A stretch of DNA of 64,000 nt, from the NCBI RefSeq assembly GCF_004519335.1, contig NZ_SOZD01000002.1:124001-188000 (forward strand). The letters are read 5' to 3'. The notes under the pieces are model-generated. The model saw only the letters and a list, made by a program, of their open reading frames with translations. It was not told the DNA's origin and made no database searches. The position numbers were made by a program, and so were the translations under genes. This DNA comes from Jiella endophytica (GTDB lineage Bacteria > Pseudomonadota > Alphaproteobacteria > Rhizobiales > Rhizobiaceae). Below are positions 43,341 to 53,750 of this stretch, in pieces (the stretch's first letter is position 1; each line of letters begins with the position of its first letter).

Positions 43341-43420
43341 GAGAATCTCCTTTCGTTGTTGCAGGCAGAACGCCCGCCGGGCGGTCGCGTTCCAATCCGC
43401 TCCTGCAGCAACGGCGGCGC

Positions 43421-44098
43421 TCAGGCGGCTTCGACGAAGGCGATGTGCATCGGTGTCCTGAGGCGAAACCCCAGCGTCTCGTAGAGCCTGATCGCCCGCT
43501 CGTTCCAGGCGTAGGCATGCAGGAAGATGCCCTCGCCGCGAGCGGAGATCCGGCCCGCGACATAGGTGAACATCAACGTACCGAGCCCCCTGCCCTGCAC
43601 GTCCGGATGGGTACAGAGCCCGCTGAGTTCGGTCATTCCCGGTACCTTCAGCCGCTCGCCGGCCATGGCGATCAGGCGCCCCTCGGACTTCACGCCCCAG
43701 AATGCGCCGAAACTCTGCGCCTTGAGGGAGAACGGCCCGGGCCTGGTGAGTTCGGCAAGTTCCAGCATCGCCTCGGCGTCCTCCGGCCCGAGCGGCGCGA
43801 CACGAGTGTCCTCGAAGGCGGCAAACGGCCGTTCGGCCACCATCTGCACGCCCTCGGCCGTCTTCGTGGTGACAAGCCGCGGCGGCAGCAGGATCGGATC
43901 GGCCTGCAGGAAGAGCATCGTCGTGCCGGGCTGCGCCAGATCGGCCAGCGCGCTCATCGCCGCCTCGCCATCGTCAGGCGTCGCGGTGAAGGCGCTGACA
44001 TCCGGCGGATAGCGCCGGGCCATCTCGCCGCCAACGGCGAGATGGCGGTGGCGGGTGGTGAGCGCCCGCCAGATCGGGCGGTCGAGGCCTTCATTCAT
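43421..44098 (-). CDS. GNAT-family N-acetyltransferase
   Basis: A 225-residue protein whose second half is a GNAT domain: the acetyl-CoA loop THPDVQGRGLGTLMF near residue 160 and a closing AYAWNERAIRLYETLGF. The first 90 residues are a divergent N-terminal half-domain. The acceptor is unknown. It begins two bases before the stop of a MarR-family regulator gene, and the two form a small operon; the regulator probably controls both through the palindromes at 44614-44630. Confidence 0.88.
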   Translation of the reverse strand: MNEGLDRPIWRALTTRHRHLAVGGEMARRYPPDVSAFTATPDDGEAAMSALADLAQPGTTMLFLQADPILLPPRLVTTKTAEGVQMVAERPFAAFEDTRVAPLGPEDAEAMLELAELTRPGPFSLKAQSFGAFWGVKSEGRLIAMAGERLKVPGMTELSGLCTHPDVQGRGLGTLMFTYVAGRISARGEGIFLHAYAWNERAIRLYETLGFRLRTPMHIAFVEAA

Positions 44099-44099
44099 G

Positions 44100-44594
44100 T
44101 CACGCCTCGCTTGTTTTCGGCGGCCCGGCGCGATCTGCCAGCGGCGTCGCCTCGAGCCTTGCTTCGATGGTGTCGAGCTGTGCCAGCAATGCGCCGTCGA
44201 GGTCGGTGCAGAGATCGCTGACGGCTGCGGTGACGCGCGGCCAGAGTTCGCTCTTGCCGATGTCGACTGTGCGCCGGCCCTTTTCCGACAGGGCGATGAT
44301 CTTGCGGCGCTGGTCGTCGGCCGCCGGCTCGGCGGTGACGTAACCCTGCCTGATCAGCGCATTGACACTGCGGGTCGCGCCCGGCTGGCTGACGCCGACA
44401 GACGTCGCGAGTTCGCCGAGTGTCAGCGGCCCCAGCCGGTCGAGGCTGGCGAGATATGGAAACTGGCTGGCGCTGATTTCGAGCCCGCGCGCCGCGATGA
44501 TCGCATCGGTATCGGCCTGCAGCCTCTCGCCGACCCGCCTCAACCGCGTGCCGAGACATAGAAGCCCCAATGCGCGAACCACATCCTCCGTCAA
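44100..44594 (-). CDS. MarR-family transcriptional regulator
   Basis: A 164-residue winged-helix protein with the MarR core: FPYLASLDRLGPLTLGELA, the recognition helix VSQPGATRSVNALIRQGYV, and the wing ADDQRRKIIALSEKG. MarR proteins are ligand-released repressors binding palindromes near their own promoter. Overlapping palindromes lie 20 bases upstream of its start. The GNAT acetyltransferase gene follows directly. It may control resistance or detoxification through that enzyme. Confidence 0.9.
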   Translation of the reverse strand: MTEDVVRALGLLCLGTRLRRVGERLQADTDAIIAARGLEISASQFPYLASLDRLGPLTLGELATSVGVSQPGATRSVNALIRQGYVTAEPAADDQRRKIIALSEKGRRTVDIGKSELWPRVTAAVSDLCTDLDGALLAQLDTIEARLEATPLADRAGPPKTSEA

Positions 44595-44613
44595 AGCGTC
44601 ACTCCCGATTTTG

Positions 44614-44630
44614 ATAACGCGTTATATAAC
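44614..44630. promoter_or_regulatory. Overlapping palindromes, likely MarR operator
   Basis: ATAACGCGTTAT (44614-44625) and GTTATATAAC (44621-44630) are both perfect palindromes that share five bases, 20 bases before the start of the MarR-type gene. The local AT content is far above the surroundings. This is the expected place for autorepression. Confidence 0.6.
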
Positions 44631-44777
44631 ACGTAATGTAAATTGGCAAGAGCGAATTTGAGCAAGCGTCGCTCCGTACTGTCCGTGGCGGGGAAAGCAA
44701 CTTGCGCTCGAGCGGCCATAGTGAAAAATGCCTACACCGCCCAGTCAATCTGCGCTCCCGGGGCGTCGCAGCCGCTG

Positions 44778-45791
44778 CTACTCCGCCTCATCCTCATAGC
44801 CGACGAGATGCAGCGGCCGGGCGCGCATCTGGCGCAGTTCGCACCATCGGACCAAGGCCTCTTCGCGGCCATGGGTCACCCAGAGTTCCTGCGGCGAGAG
44901 ATCGCCGATCGTTTCGGTCAGCTCGTCCCAGTCGCTGTGGTCGGAGATGATCAGCGGCAGTTCGACACCGCGCTGGCGAGCCCGCTGGCGCACTCGCATC
45001 CAGCCGGAGGCAAAGCTCGCCACCGGATCGGGAAACCGCCGCGCCCACTTGTCGGCGAAGGCCGAGGGCGGGCCGACGATCACTGCGCCGGCAAAGTCGC
45101 CCTTCTTGCCGCCCTCGACGGTGGCGGGCCGCAACTCGCCGAGATCGACGCCTTCGCTCTGATAGTAGTCGCAGAGTTTTTTCAGCGCGCCGTGGATGTA
45201 GATGGGCCGGTCGTAGCCAGCCTCGCGCAGATGCTTGATCACCCGCTGCGCCTTGCCCAGCGCATAGGCGCCGACGAGATGCGCCCGTTCAGGGAAATGC
45301 TTCAGCGAGACGAGGAGCTTGTCGACCTCCTCGGCGGTCGGCGGATGGCGGAACACCGGCAAGGCGAAGGTCGCCTCGGTGATGAAGACGTCGCAGGGGA
45401 CCGGCTCGAAGCCGGCGCAGGTTGGGTCGGCGCGGCGCTTGTAGTCGCCCGAGGCGACGATCCGCAGCCCCTGCCATTCCACGGCGATCTGCGCCGAGCC
45501 GAGGACGTGGCCCGCCGGATGGAACGATACGGTGACATCGCCGATCCGCTGCTTCTCGCCGAGTTCTGCCACCTGCCGCTCGGAGGCAAAATCCTCGCCA
45601 TAGCGCAGCGCCATGATGTCGAGCGTCTGGCGGGTGGCCATGACCTTCTGATTGCCGGGCCGGGCGTGGTCGGCGTGGCCGTGGGTGACCAGCGCCCGCT
45701 CGACCGGCCGGACGGGATCGATGAAGAAGCCGCCGGGCGGGCAATAGAGCCCCTCGGGCGTCGGTCTGAGCAGGTCTTCGGGCTTGATCAT
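44778..45791 (-). CDS. Ligase-associated DNA exonuclease, MBL fold
   Basis: A 337-residue metallo-beta-lactamase/beta-CASP-like protein. The ligand motif THGHADHA is near residue 37, with FHPAGHVLGSAQI, SGDYKRRADP and a late SDHSDWDEL. The family (TIGR04122 type) is encoded beside an ATP-dependent DNA ligase and a helicase in many alphaproteobacteria and is predicted to be a DNA-repair exonuclease. The start ATG 45791 is chosen because the frame upstream (to 45845) is Cys/Arg-rich and unlike the family. The ligase gene should lie beyond, but the next gene leftward is the MarR regulator, so the usual partners are not adjacent. Confidence 0.85.
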   Translation of the reverse strand: MIKPEDLLRPTPEGLYCPPGGFFIDPVRPVERALVTHGHADHARPGNQKVMATRQTLDIMALRYGEDFASERQVAELGEKQRIGDVTVSFHPAGHVLGSAQIAVEWQGLRIVASGDYKRRADPTCAGFEPVPCDVFITEATFALPVFRHPPTAEEVDKLLVSLKHFPERAHLVGAYALGKAQRVIKHLREAGYDRPIYIHGALKKLCDYYQSEGVDLGELRPATVEGGKKGDFAGAVIVGPPSAFADKWARRFPDPVASFASGWMRVRQRARQRGVELPLIISDHSDWDELTETIGDLSPQELWVTHGREEALVRWCELRQMRARPLHLVGYEDEAE

Positions 45792-45929
45792 CGGCGCAGA
45801 AACTAGGGCGGGCTGCGATCGCAGACAGCACCTCCTGCAAGGCACACCTGCGGCGCGCGCTCTTCCCCTTGCCCGGCCCGCGCGCTAGCGTTCTCTTTCC
45901 CGCAGCGCAAAAAGCCGGAGCCGGAGCGC

Positions 45930-46601
45930 ATGAGCCAGTCGGTCGAGACCCGTGAGAGCGAGGCGTCCGCCGAACGCCGTTCCCGCTTCGGCGACTGGAA
46001 CGCCACGGCGACTCACCACACTCCGGCCGAAGACGCCCAGGCGATCCTCACCGGCGTGCTGCTGGCCGCCCTCGGCCTTGCGATCCTCGCCCATCTGAAG
46101 TTCCTCACCGGCGGCGTCGCCGGGCTGGCGCTGATCGTCTCCTATGTCTTCGGCATCAATGTCGGCGTCGCCTTCTTCCTGATCAACATTCCCTTCTACG
46201 CACTGGCCATCGGCCGGATGGGACGGGCCTTCACCATCAAGACCTTCACCGCCATCGCGCTTCTGTCGATCGTCTCGTATTTCCTGCCGGACGTCTTTTC
46301 GATCGCCTATATCGACCCGCTGGCCGGTGCGGTGATCGGCGGCCTGCTCGTCGGCTTCGCTCTGCTGGCCCTCTTCCGCCACCGGGCGAGCCTCGGCGGC
46401 GCCGGCATTCTGGCGATCTATCTGCAGGACCGCTTCGGCTTCCGCGCAGGCCTCGTCCAGCTGGCCTTCGACCTGACGATCCTGACGATCGCGCTCTTCG
46501 TCGTCGATTTTGCCGCGGTGATCTATTCGCTGATCGGGGCGGTGGTGCTGAACGGCTTCCTCGCCATCAACCACCGTCCCGACCGCTATCTCGCCACCTG
46601 A
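45930..46601 (+). CDS. YitT-family membrane protein
   Basis: A 223-residue inner-membrane protein with about five or six transmembrane segments; the start of the hydrophobic part (QAILTGVLLAALGLAILAHL, then FLTGGVAGLALIVSY) is typical of the YitT group. Family function is unknown. The first 35 residues are hydrophilic. It is divergent from the exonuclease gene. A short GC-rich inverted repeat followed by TTTT lies right after its stop (around 46607-46623) and may be a terminator before fumC, which is convergent. Confidence 0.87.
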   Translation: MSQSVETRESEASAERRSRFGDWNATATHHTPAEDAQAILTGVLLAALGLAILAHLKFLTGGVAGLALIVSYVFGINVGVAFFLINIPFYALAIGRMGRAFTIKTFTAIALLSIVSYFLPDVFSIAYIDPLAGAVIGGLLVGFALLALFRHRASLGGAGILAIYLQDRFGFRAGLVQLAFDLTILTIALFVVDFAAVIYSLIGAVVLNGFLAINHRPDRYLAT

Positions 46602-46632
46602 GGCCAGCCGGAACCGGCCTTTTCAGGGCCCC

Positions 46633-48021
<1,389 letters not shown>

Positions 48022-48243
48022 GTGGCTGCCCTTCCTTCACGAGCGTGTGTGGTCGCACAGGCAATAGCCCTGCCCGGCCGTGATCGGAAGCCCGGCGCAT
48101 CGGTAAAATCGGTTGAATTTTGAGGGCGTCGACCGGCCTTGCCACATATGCGGCAGGATGGCGCGGCGGCGATGCTCTTGCTCACTTACCGACAAGCGCA
48201 ATGTATCACTTGGGACCCTGATCCGAACGAGGAAGATCGAGAC

Positions 48244-48468
48244 ATGAACGCGAAGACATTTTCCGCCAGGGGCGGCGTCGCCCTCCTGATCGTCGCCGCA
48301 CTGGCGGTCTCGGCGGGCTGCAGCCGGACCCAGCGGACCTGGGCTGGCGCCGGCATTGGCGGCGCCAGCGGCGCGGTCATCGGCAACGCCGTCGCCGGCA
48401 CCGGCGGTGCCATTGTCGGCGGCGTCGGCGGCGCGGTGGTCGGCGGCGCCGTCGGCCACAACTACTAA
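48244..48468 (+). CDS. Small glycine-zipper lipoprotein
   Basis: A 74-residue protein with a lipoprotein leader (ALAVSAGC, Cys at about residue 24) and a mature part that is almost entirely Gly/Ala/Val repeats (GAGIGGASGAVIGNAVAG and so on), the glycine-zipper pattern. Such small lipoproteins sit in the outer membrane or periplasm. A GAGGAAGATCGAGAC ribosome-binding region precedes ATG 48244. A hairpin, CCGGGGCG-gcga-CGCCCCGG at 48491-48510, follows and may terminate it. Confidence 0.8.
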   Translation: MNAKTFSARGGVALLIVAALAVSAGCSRTQRTWAGAGIGGASGAVIGNAVAGTGGAIVGGVGGAVVGGAVGHNY

Positions 48469-48768
48469 CGCGGCATTCGCCGAGACGGCTCCGGGGCGGC
48501 GACGCCCCGGCAGCCCTTGGCGCCCACGCGGCTCAGCTTTCTTGAGCAGGCGACCATCATCGATCGGACGTAACGCGCCTTGAACGCTCCCACCTCCCCC
48601 GCGCGCAGTTTCCGCCTCTCGAACGCGTGATCGAAATTCCCGCTGATACTACTGCTGATTTACAGATTTTTCAGCATTCCGGCGTTTCCTCAAATCTCGG
48701 GATTGCAAAATCGGAAATGGAGCGGATGGGCCGGCGCTCATCACCGGCGTCGTGGCAGGGAGGCGGGA
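48469..48768. other. Gene-free stretch with a hairpin
   Basis: Apart from the 8-base-stem hairpin at 48491-48510, this 300-base stretch shows no gene, repeat or RNA that I recognise. A slightly AT-rich part (about 48640-48700) probably holds the promoter of the hypothetical gene that starts at 48769. Confidence 0.5.
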
Positions 48769-49341
48769 ATGGCATCTCTTTACCGCAAGACATTCGCAGC
48801 CGGGTCGCCGTTCGGCGACGCACTCCACGAGGAGGCAGGCCATTTCAGCTTCGAACAAAGTTCGGTGCTGGCGAAATCGCTGCTCCTGACCCGCGAGATC
48901 GAGCTTGCCTTTCTCGGCAGGGAATCGCTGCGGGCGCAGTATCACGCAGCCGTCGCCGCCGCCGAGGATCTGGACGAGCCGAAAGACCGCGCGAGGCACA
49001 TCGCCCTTGTCGAGGTCATCACCGAGAACCGGGCCGACTTTCCGCCTGACGAATTCGTCGTTCATACCGGGCTCGAGGCCGGCGGCGCGATCAGCACCAG
49101 GATCGCCCCGCTCGCGCCGGCCAAACGCCACCGCAGCCAGGCGCTCGCCGGCTCGCCGCTGGCGCCGTCACCGCGCCCCGCAGACCTCGAAAGCGACAGC
49201 AATCCGGTCGCGATGCGGGCGCTGTCCCGCATCGTCGAGACGCTGGTTCTGGCAGCGGACGCCTCCGAAGATGGGCCCCGCGGCGGAGAGCCGGTCTTCG
49301 AAGAGCCCCTGGATCCGGAACTCGCCGCCAACGACGCCTGA
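48769..49341 (+). CDS. Hypothetical protein
   Basis: A 190-residue protein starting at ATG 48769, chosen because AGGGAGGCGGGA lies directly ahead; an earlier ATG (48703) has no such site. It is soluble, rich in Ala and Glu, with two probable helices early (VLAKSLLLTREIELAFL and LRAQYHAAVAAAEDL) and a proline-rich, acidic C-terminal third. There is no signal peptide and no known motif. Downstream is a partial copy of a dispersed repeat. Unknown function. Confidence 0.6.
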   Translation: MASLYRKTFAAGSPFGDALHEEAGHFSFEQSSVLAKSLLLTREIELAFLGRESLRAQYHAAVAAAEDLDEPKDRARHIALVEVITENRADFPPDEFVVHTGLEAGGAISTRIAPLAPAKRHRSQALAGSPLAPSPRPADLESDSNPVAMRALSRIVETLVLAADASEDGPRGGEPVFEEPLDPELAANDA

Positions 49342-49379
49342 GGCGACGACGGCCCTCGCACGAATGTTCAGAGCATCGA

Positions 49380-49404
49380 GCGTCCATTCGGACGCACGGC
49401 GCTC
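49380..49404. repeat. Inverted partial copy of the dispersed hairpin repeat
   Basis: These 25 bases are the exact reverse complement of the start of the element at 30587-30611, including the GCGTCC-attc-GGACGC hairpin. They lie between the hypothetical gene and the convergent OmpA-like gene, where a terminator would be expected. Confidence 0.6.
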
Positions 49405-49415
49405 CAATCTCCCGA

Positions 49416-50078
49416 TCAGCCGGAGGTCAGCGGCGAAATCGCGATCTCGACGCGCCGGTTCTGGGCGCGGCCGGCTTCCGTCGCATTGGAGGCGACCGGC
49501 TGGCTCTCGCCGAAGCCCTGGGTGTTCAGCCGGCGCGGATCGACGCCCTGGCTGGCCAGATACTGGCTGACCGAGGAGGCACGCTGCTGGGAAAGCTGAA
49601 GGTTGTAGCCGTCGGAGCCCTGGCTGTCGGTGTGGCCGTAGACGTCGACGATCGACCGGTCGAACTCCTGCAGGACCAGCGCGACGGAATTCAGCGTCGG
49701 ATAGAATCCCGGCAGGATCGACGCCTGGTCGGTCGGGAAGGTGATGTTCGACGGCATGTTCAGGATGATCCGGTCGCCGACGCGGGTGACCGAGACGCCG
49801 GTGCCGCGCAGCTGGGCGCGCAGCTTGGCTTCCTGGTTGTCCATATAAAGGCCGATGCCGCCGCCGGTCAGCGCGCCGACGCCGGCGCCGATCAGCGCCG
49901 CCTTGCCGCCGTCATGGCCGGTCGCGCGGCCGATGACGTAGCCGCCGAGGGCGCCGACGCCGGCACCGATCCCGGCGCCGCCGAGCGTGTTGGAGATCTT
50001 CCGTTCGCCCGTATAGGGATCGGTGGTGCAGCCGGCAAAGGCAGCGGTGAGAGCGAGCGCCAGAGCGAGTTTCTTCAT
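49416..50078 (-). CDS. OmpA-family lipoprotein (YiaD-like)
   Basis: A 220-residue outer-membrane lipoprotein: lipobox TAAFAGC at residues 11-17, a glycine-zipper segment (about 28-75, GGAGIGAGVGALGGYVIG), and a C-terminal OmpA domain (SNITFPTDQASILPGF and the peptidoglycan-binding GHTDSQGSDGYNLQLS). It anchors the outer membrane to peptidoglycan. It is monocistronic. The general layout is that of YiaD/LptE-independent OmpA lipoproteins found across proteobacteria. Confidence 0.92.
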   Translation of the reverse strand: MKKLALALALTAAFAGCTTDPYTGERKISNTLGGAGIGAGVGALGGYVIGRATGHDGGKAALIGAGVGALTGGGIGLYMDNQEAKLRAQLRGTGVSVTRVGDRIILNMPSNITFPTDQASILPGFYPTLNSVALVLQEFDRSIVDVYGHTDSQGSDGYNLQLSQQRASSVSQYLASQGVDPRRLNTQGFGESQPVASNATEAGRAQNRRVEIAISPLTSG

Positions 50079-50224
50079 CGAGCGTGACCAGCCAGTTGCG
50101 ACGGGTTACCACCCGTCGGCGTTGTTCCTTCGAAGCGGCGATAGAAGCCACAGTTGGCTGGAATAGGGCTTGCCGGCACCGGCGGATCTTTCCGCGCCGA
50201 AGTTGCCGCCTTGCAACAGCGCCG

Positions 50225-51445
50225 CTACGCCCCGATGCCAGCGCTTCGCAGAAGGAAGCCGGCAACGCTCGCCAGCGAAAGGACGAGACCGCAGACGATG
50301 ACAAAGCGGTTGGCCCAGCCGGTCGGGTCGACGGCCGAGAGAAGCGCTGCGACGACCGCCGGCAGGGTGATCAGCACGGGGTGCAGCCAGTAGCCCTTCA
50401 CCTCCGTCGCGCCGCTGCCGAGAACGAGGACGAGCGACAGAGCGAAGGAAGCCGCGACGGCCGTCAGCAGATAGCGGACTTCCGGCCTCAGCCCCTTCGG
50501 CGAGAGCGGCGTCGCGCGGCCGTCGATCCTTGCGACGATCCAGGCAGCGAGCCAGACCGCCACCAGCGGTCCGGCATAGGCAAGGCAGCCGCCGAGAAAG
50601 GCGAGCGCCCCCTCCAGACGAACGGCAAGCGCCGAGCCCGCCTGACCGATCTGGAACTTGCCGACGCTGTCGTCCAGCGTGTCGAGGCGGCTCGCCAGCC
50701 AGGCCATCGGCGCGGCGAGGACGAGGAGAAAGGCCGCAGCTGCAAGGGCGAGCCGGCGAAGCCGAAACCGCCCGCGCAGATCGGGCCATGCCAGCCCTGC
50801 CCCGATCGCCCCGGCGAGAGCGATCAGGCCGTTATATTTGCCAAGGACCGCAAGAGCCGCGCTGGCACCGGCAAGAATGTAGCTTTTGGCGGTGTTCCGC
50901 TCGATCACCATGAGCATGGCAAGCTGGAAGAGTGCGGTGAAGAACAGGCCGCTGAGCGAGTGGCTGTAGGCGCGCTGGGCCTCCCAGCCGACCGGCGGCA
51001 TCAGGAAGAGCCCGAAGGCGGCCGCCGCCGCTCCGTCCCGCGACAAGTCGAGCGCCCGGCCGATGCCATAGAGGACGGCGGCAAGCAGGCAGAGGATCAG
51101 CGAGCGGGTAATGTAGACCGCGGCGATATCGTCGCTGACGATGAGGTCGACCAGCTTGATCAGCCAGGTGTGCAGCGGCGGCTGCACGCCGCTGTAGCCG
51201 AGCGCCCAGTGGCCCATGGCAGCCAGCTGCTCGCGGTCGTCGAAACCGGGCGGCACCCTGGCGACGATACTGAGGAGGCAGTTGGCGATGAAGACCAGGG
51301 CGATGACGGCGAGCGGCAACGGCAGCGGGCCGACGCGGGCCGCGGCGAACCGCCCGACCGCATCGTCGATAAAGGCCGTCCGCGCAAACAGCGCGCCGAG
51401 CAGGGCCGGCGCACCCTTTGCGGTGCGATCGTCTGAGACCGTCAA
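50225..51445 (-). CDS. Glycosyltransferase family 39-like membrane protein
   Basis: A 406-residue protein with roughly ten hydrophobic segments and an early periplasmic loop containing the acidic motif DDREQLAAMG and the HxxP-like GVQPPLHTWL, the pattern of GT39 (ArnT/PMT-type) transferases. These use polyprenyl-phosphate sugars to glycosylate lipid A, proteins or polymers on the periplasmic side. It is shorter than ArnT (about 550), lacking the usual soluble C-terminal domain. The acceptor is unknown. Confidence 0.82.
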   Translation of the reverse strand: MTVSDDRTAKGAPALLGALFARTAFIDDAVGRFAAARVGPLPLPLAVIALVFIANCLLSIVARVPPGFDDREQLAAMGHWALGYSGVQPPLHTWLIKLVDLIVSDDIAAVYITRSLILCLLAAVLYGIGRALDLSRDGAAAAAFGLFLMPPVGWEAQRAYSHSLSGLFFTALFQLAMLMVIERNTAKSYILAGASAALAVLGKYNGLIALAGAIGAGLAWPDLRGRFRLRRLALAAAAFLLVLAAPMAWLASRLDTLDDSVGKFQIGQAGSALAVRLEGALAFLGGCLAYAGPLVAVWLAAWIVARIDGRATPLSPKGLRPEVRYLLTAVAASFALSLVLVLGSGATEVKGYWLHPVLITLPAVVAALLSAVDPTGWANRFVIVCGLVLSLASVAGFLLRSAGIGA

Positions 51446-51595
51446 TGCCGTCTCCGAGGGCGGGAACGGGCCCGCCGGGCCCGATTAAGGAAGCCGCCGG
51501 CGAGCGCCGGTGACCCCTTGCCCTTTAGAGGATGCGAGGCGGGCCGTCCAATGGCGGGTCGGATCGCGAAGAGCTCCGCGATCCGAGCGACTGGC

Positions 51596-52627
51596 TCAGG
51601 CAGCCTTGCGCTGCTTGAGGAGGCCGCGATTGACCAGGAGTTCGGCGATCTGAACCGTGTTCAGGGCCGCCCCCTTGCGCAGATTGTCCGAGACGACCCA
51701 GATGTTGAGGCCGTTTTCCAGCGTCTGGTCCTCGCGAATGCGGGAGATATAGGTCGCATCCTCGCCGGCCGACTCGTAGGGGGTGACATAGCCGCCGTCC
51801 TCGCGCTTGTCGATGACGAGACACCCAGGCGCCTCGCGCAGGATATCGCGCGCCTCGTCGGCGGTGATCGGGTTCTCGAACTCGATGTTCACCGCTTCGG
51901 AATGGCCGATGAAGACCGGCACGCGCACCGCCGTGCAGGTGACCTTGATCTTCGGGTCGAGCATCTTCTTGGTCTCGGCCATCACCTTCCACTCTTCCTT
52001 GGTCGAGCCGTCCTCCATGAAGACGTCGATATGCGGGATGACGTTGAAGGCGATGCGCTTGGTGAACTTCTTGGCTTCCACCGGATCGGCGACGAAGACC
52101 GCGCGCGACTGGGTGAACAGCTCGTCCATGCCGTCCTTGCCGGCGCCGGAGACCGACTGGTAGGTGGCGACGACGATGCGCCTGATCTTGGCGTGGTCGT
52201 GCAGCGGCTTCAGCGCGACGACGAGCTGGGCGGTCGAGCAGTTGGGATTGGCGATGATGTTCTTGCGCGAGAAGCCGGTGACGGCGTCGGCATTCACCTC
52301 AGGCACGATCAGCGGCACGTCCTGATCGTAGCGCCAGGCCGAAGAGTTATCGATGACGACGCATCCCTGCGCGCCGATGCGAGGCGAATATTCCTTGGAG
52401 ATATTGCCGCCGGCGCTCATCAGGCAGATGTCGACGTCGGAGAAGTCGAAGCCCTCCAGCGCCTTGACCTTCAGCGTCCGCTCGCCGAAGGAGACTTCCG
52501 TGCCCTGGCTGCGACGCGAGGCAAGCGCCACCACCTCGTCAGCCGGGAAGCCCCTCTCGGAGAGGATCGACAGCATCTCGCGACCGACATTGCCGGTGGC
52601 TCCGACGATGGCAACCTTGTAGCCCAT
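51596..52627 (-). CDS. asd: Aspartate-semialdehyde dehydrogenase
   Basis: A 343-residue NADP-dependent enzyme. The N-terminal binding motif VGATGNVGREML is at residues 8-19 and the catalytic Cys lies in NPNCSTAQL near residue 130, with the substrate-side His in VPVFIGHSE. It reduces aspartyl phosphate to aspartate semialdehyde for lysine, threonine, methionine and cell-wall diaminopimelate. Length is normal. It is divergent from thiN, with 315 bases between. Confidence 0.95.
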   Translation of the reverse strand: MGYKVAIVGATGNVGREMLSILSERGFPADEVVALASRRSQGTEVSFGERTLKVKALEGFDFSDVDICLMSAGGNISKEYSPRIGAQGCVVIDNSSAWRYDQDVPLIVPEVNADAVTGFSRKNIIANPNCSTAQLVVALKPLHDHAKIRRIVVATYQSVSGAGKDGMDELFTQSRAVFVADPVEAKKFTKRIAFNVIPHIDVFMEDGSTKEEWKVMAETKKMLDPKIKVTCTAVRVPVFIGHSEAVNIEFENPITADEARDILREAPGCLVIDKREDGGYVTPYESAGEDATYISRIREDQTLENGLNIWVVSDNLRKGAALNTVQIAELLVNRGLLKQRKAA

Positions 52628-52942
52628 GGGATATCAGACCTTCTCTCGCTCTCCCCTTGCCAAACGATCGAGCACGCTCGTCCTCCGCCCCGGGGGAGAC
52701 AAGCGGGGCGGGGCGTCAGCTAATCGACGTTTTCGTGAGTTTGGAGCGCACGGTCATGGCCGGTCATATGCGCGGGAAGGCAAATCTTGTCAATCGCGGC
52801 AATTGCGGATCAACAGGGTGCCCGTCCGGGGCGCGCCTCTCGCCTTTGAAGCGATTCGTGCGTGCCGGGCGCCGCCTGTCGCCGGGCGGCGCGGAAAGGC
52901 GCCGCGCTCGCCGGCGCATGACAGGAAGGAAAGACCGAAGCG
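52628..52942. other. Divergent intergenic region asd / thiamine pyrophosphokinase gene
   Basis: This 315-base stretch contains two promoters by position but no convincing gene. I looked for a TPP riboswitch before the kinase gene (CTGAGA box) and did not find one. GC-rich inverted repeats such as GGGCGCC near 52870 are short. The AT-richer segment around 52720-52800 is the likely promoter area. Confidence 0.5.
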
Positions 52943-53584
52943 ATGGAGCATTTCGTCATTCTCCTTGCCGGCCGCATGGAGCCGACGCCAGCCCTTCGCG
53001 CCGCGATCGAAGGCGGCCGGGTGATCGCCGCCGACGACGGGATCCGGCATGCGGCGGGCCTCGGTCTTGCGCCGGAACTCTGGGTCGGCGACTTCGATTC
53101 CGCCCCGCAGCAGCCCCCCATCGCCCTCGCCGGCATCCGCCGCGAGACCTTTCCGCGCGACAAGGACAAGACCGACGGAGAGATCGCCATCGAGGCGGCG
53201 ATCGCGCTCGGCGCGACGAGGCTCACCCTCGTCGGCGCGCTCGGCGGCCCGCGCAGCGACCACGCCTTTGCCCATTTCATCCTGGCGCTGCGCTATTTCC
53301 ACCAGGGCCTCGACATCGCACTGGAAGACGGGGCGGAATCCGCCTTGCCTCTGTCCGCGACACCCCGGCGCGTCGATCTCGAACCGGGGACGCAGTTCTC
53401 GGTCCTGAAGTTTTCAAACGTGAGAGGCCTGACGATCGAAGGGGCGAAATGGCCGCTCGACAATGTCGACCTGCCGTTTTCCTCGATCCTCACCCAGTCG
53501 AACGAGGCCGCCGGCCCGATCACCGTCAGCGTCGCTGAGGGCGACGCGATCCTCCTCGCCCAGTGCGACCCGAGCGTGCGGTGA
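52943..53584 (+). CDS. thiN: Thiamine diphosphokinase
   Basis: A 213-residue protein with all thiamin pyrophosphokinase motifs: ADDGIRHA near residue 30, VGDFDSAP near 49, DKDKTDGE near 73 and GGPRSDHAFAH near 100, followed by the beta-sandwich thiamine-binding domain. It makes thiamine diphosphate from thiamine and ATP in the cytosol. ATG 52943 has a GGAAGGAAAG site upstream. It stands alone, ahead of a tRNA gene. Confidence 0.92.
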   Translation: MEHFVILLAGRMEPTPALRAAIEGGRVIAADDGIRHAAGLGLAPELWVGDFDSAPQQPPIALAGIRRETFPRDKDKTDGEIAIEAAIALGATRLTLVGALGGPRSDHAFAHFILALRYFHQGLDIALEDGAESALPLSATPRRVDLEPGTQFSVLKFSNVRGLTIEGAKWPLDNVDLPFSSILTQSNEAAGPITVSVAEGDAILLAQCDPSVR

Positions 53585-53673
53585 GATTCCGGGCGTTCGG
53601 TAAAATTCGGCGGTCAGCCAGATCGATCGACGCTTGGCCTTCAGGCACGAGTTCACTATGGTGCGCGCCGAGT

Positions 53674-53750
53674 GGTCCCGTAGCTCAGCAGGATAGAGCA
53701 TCAGATTCCTAATCTGAGGGTCACAGGTTCGAATCCTGTCGGGATCACCA
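53674..53750 (+). tRNA. tRNA-Arg (anticodon CCT)
   Basis: A 77-base tRNA. The acceptor stem GGTCCCG pairs with CGGGATC (one G-U), the discriminator is A and CCA is encoded. The D arm GCTCAGCAGGATAGAGC, the anticodon stem TCAGA/TCTGA with loop TTCCTAA (anticodon CCT) and the T arm ACAGGTTCGAATCCTGT are all visible. It reads AGG codons. Confidence 0.95.

Noticed and set aside
52628-52942. TPP riboswitch before the thiamine pyrophosphokinase gene
   Set aside because: No CTGAGA-type conserved core or matching helices could be found.
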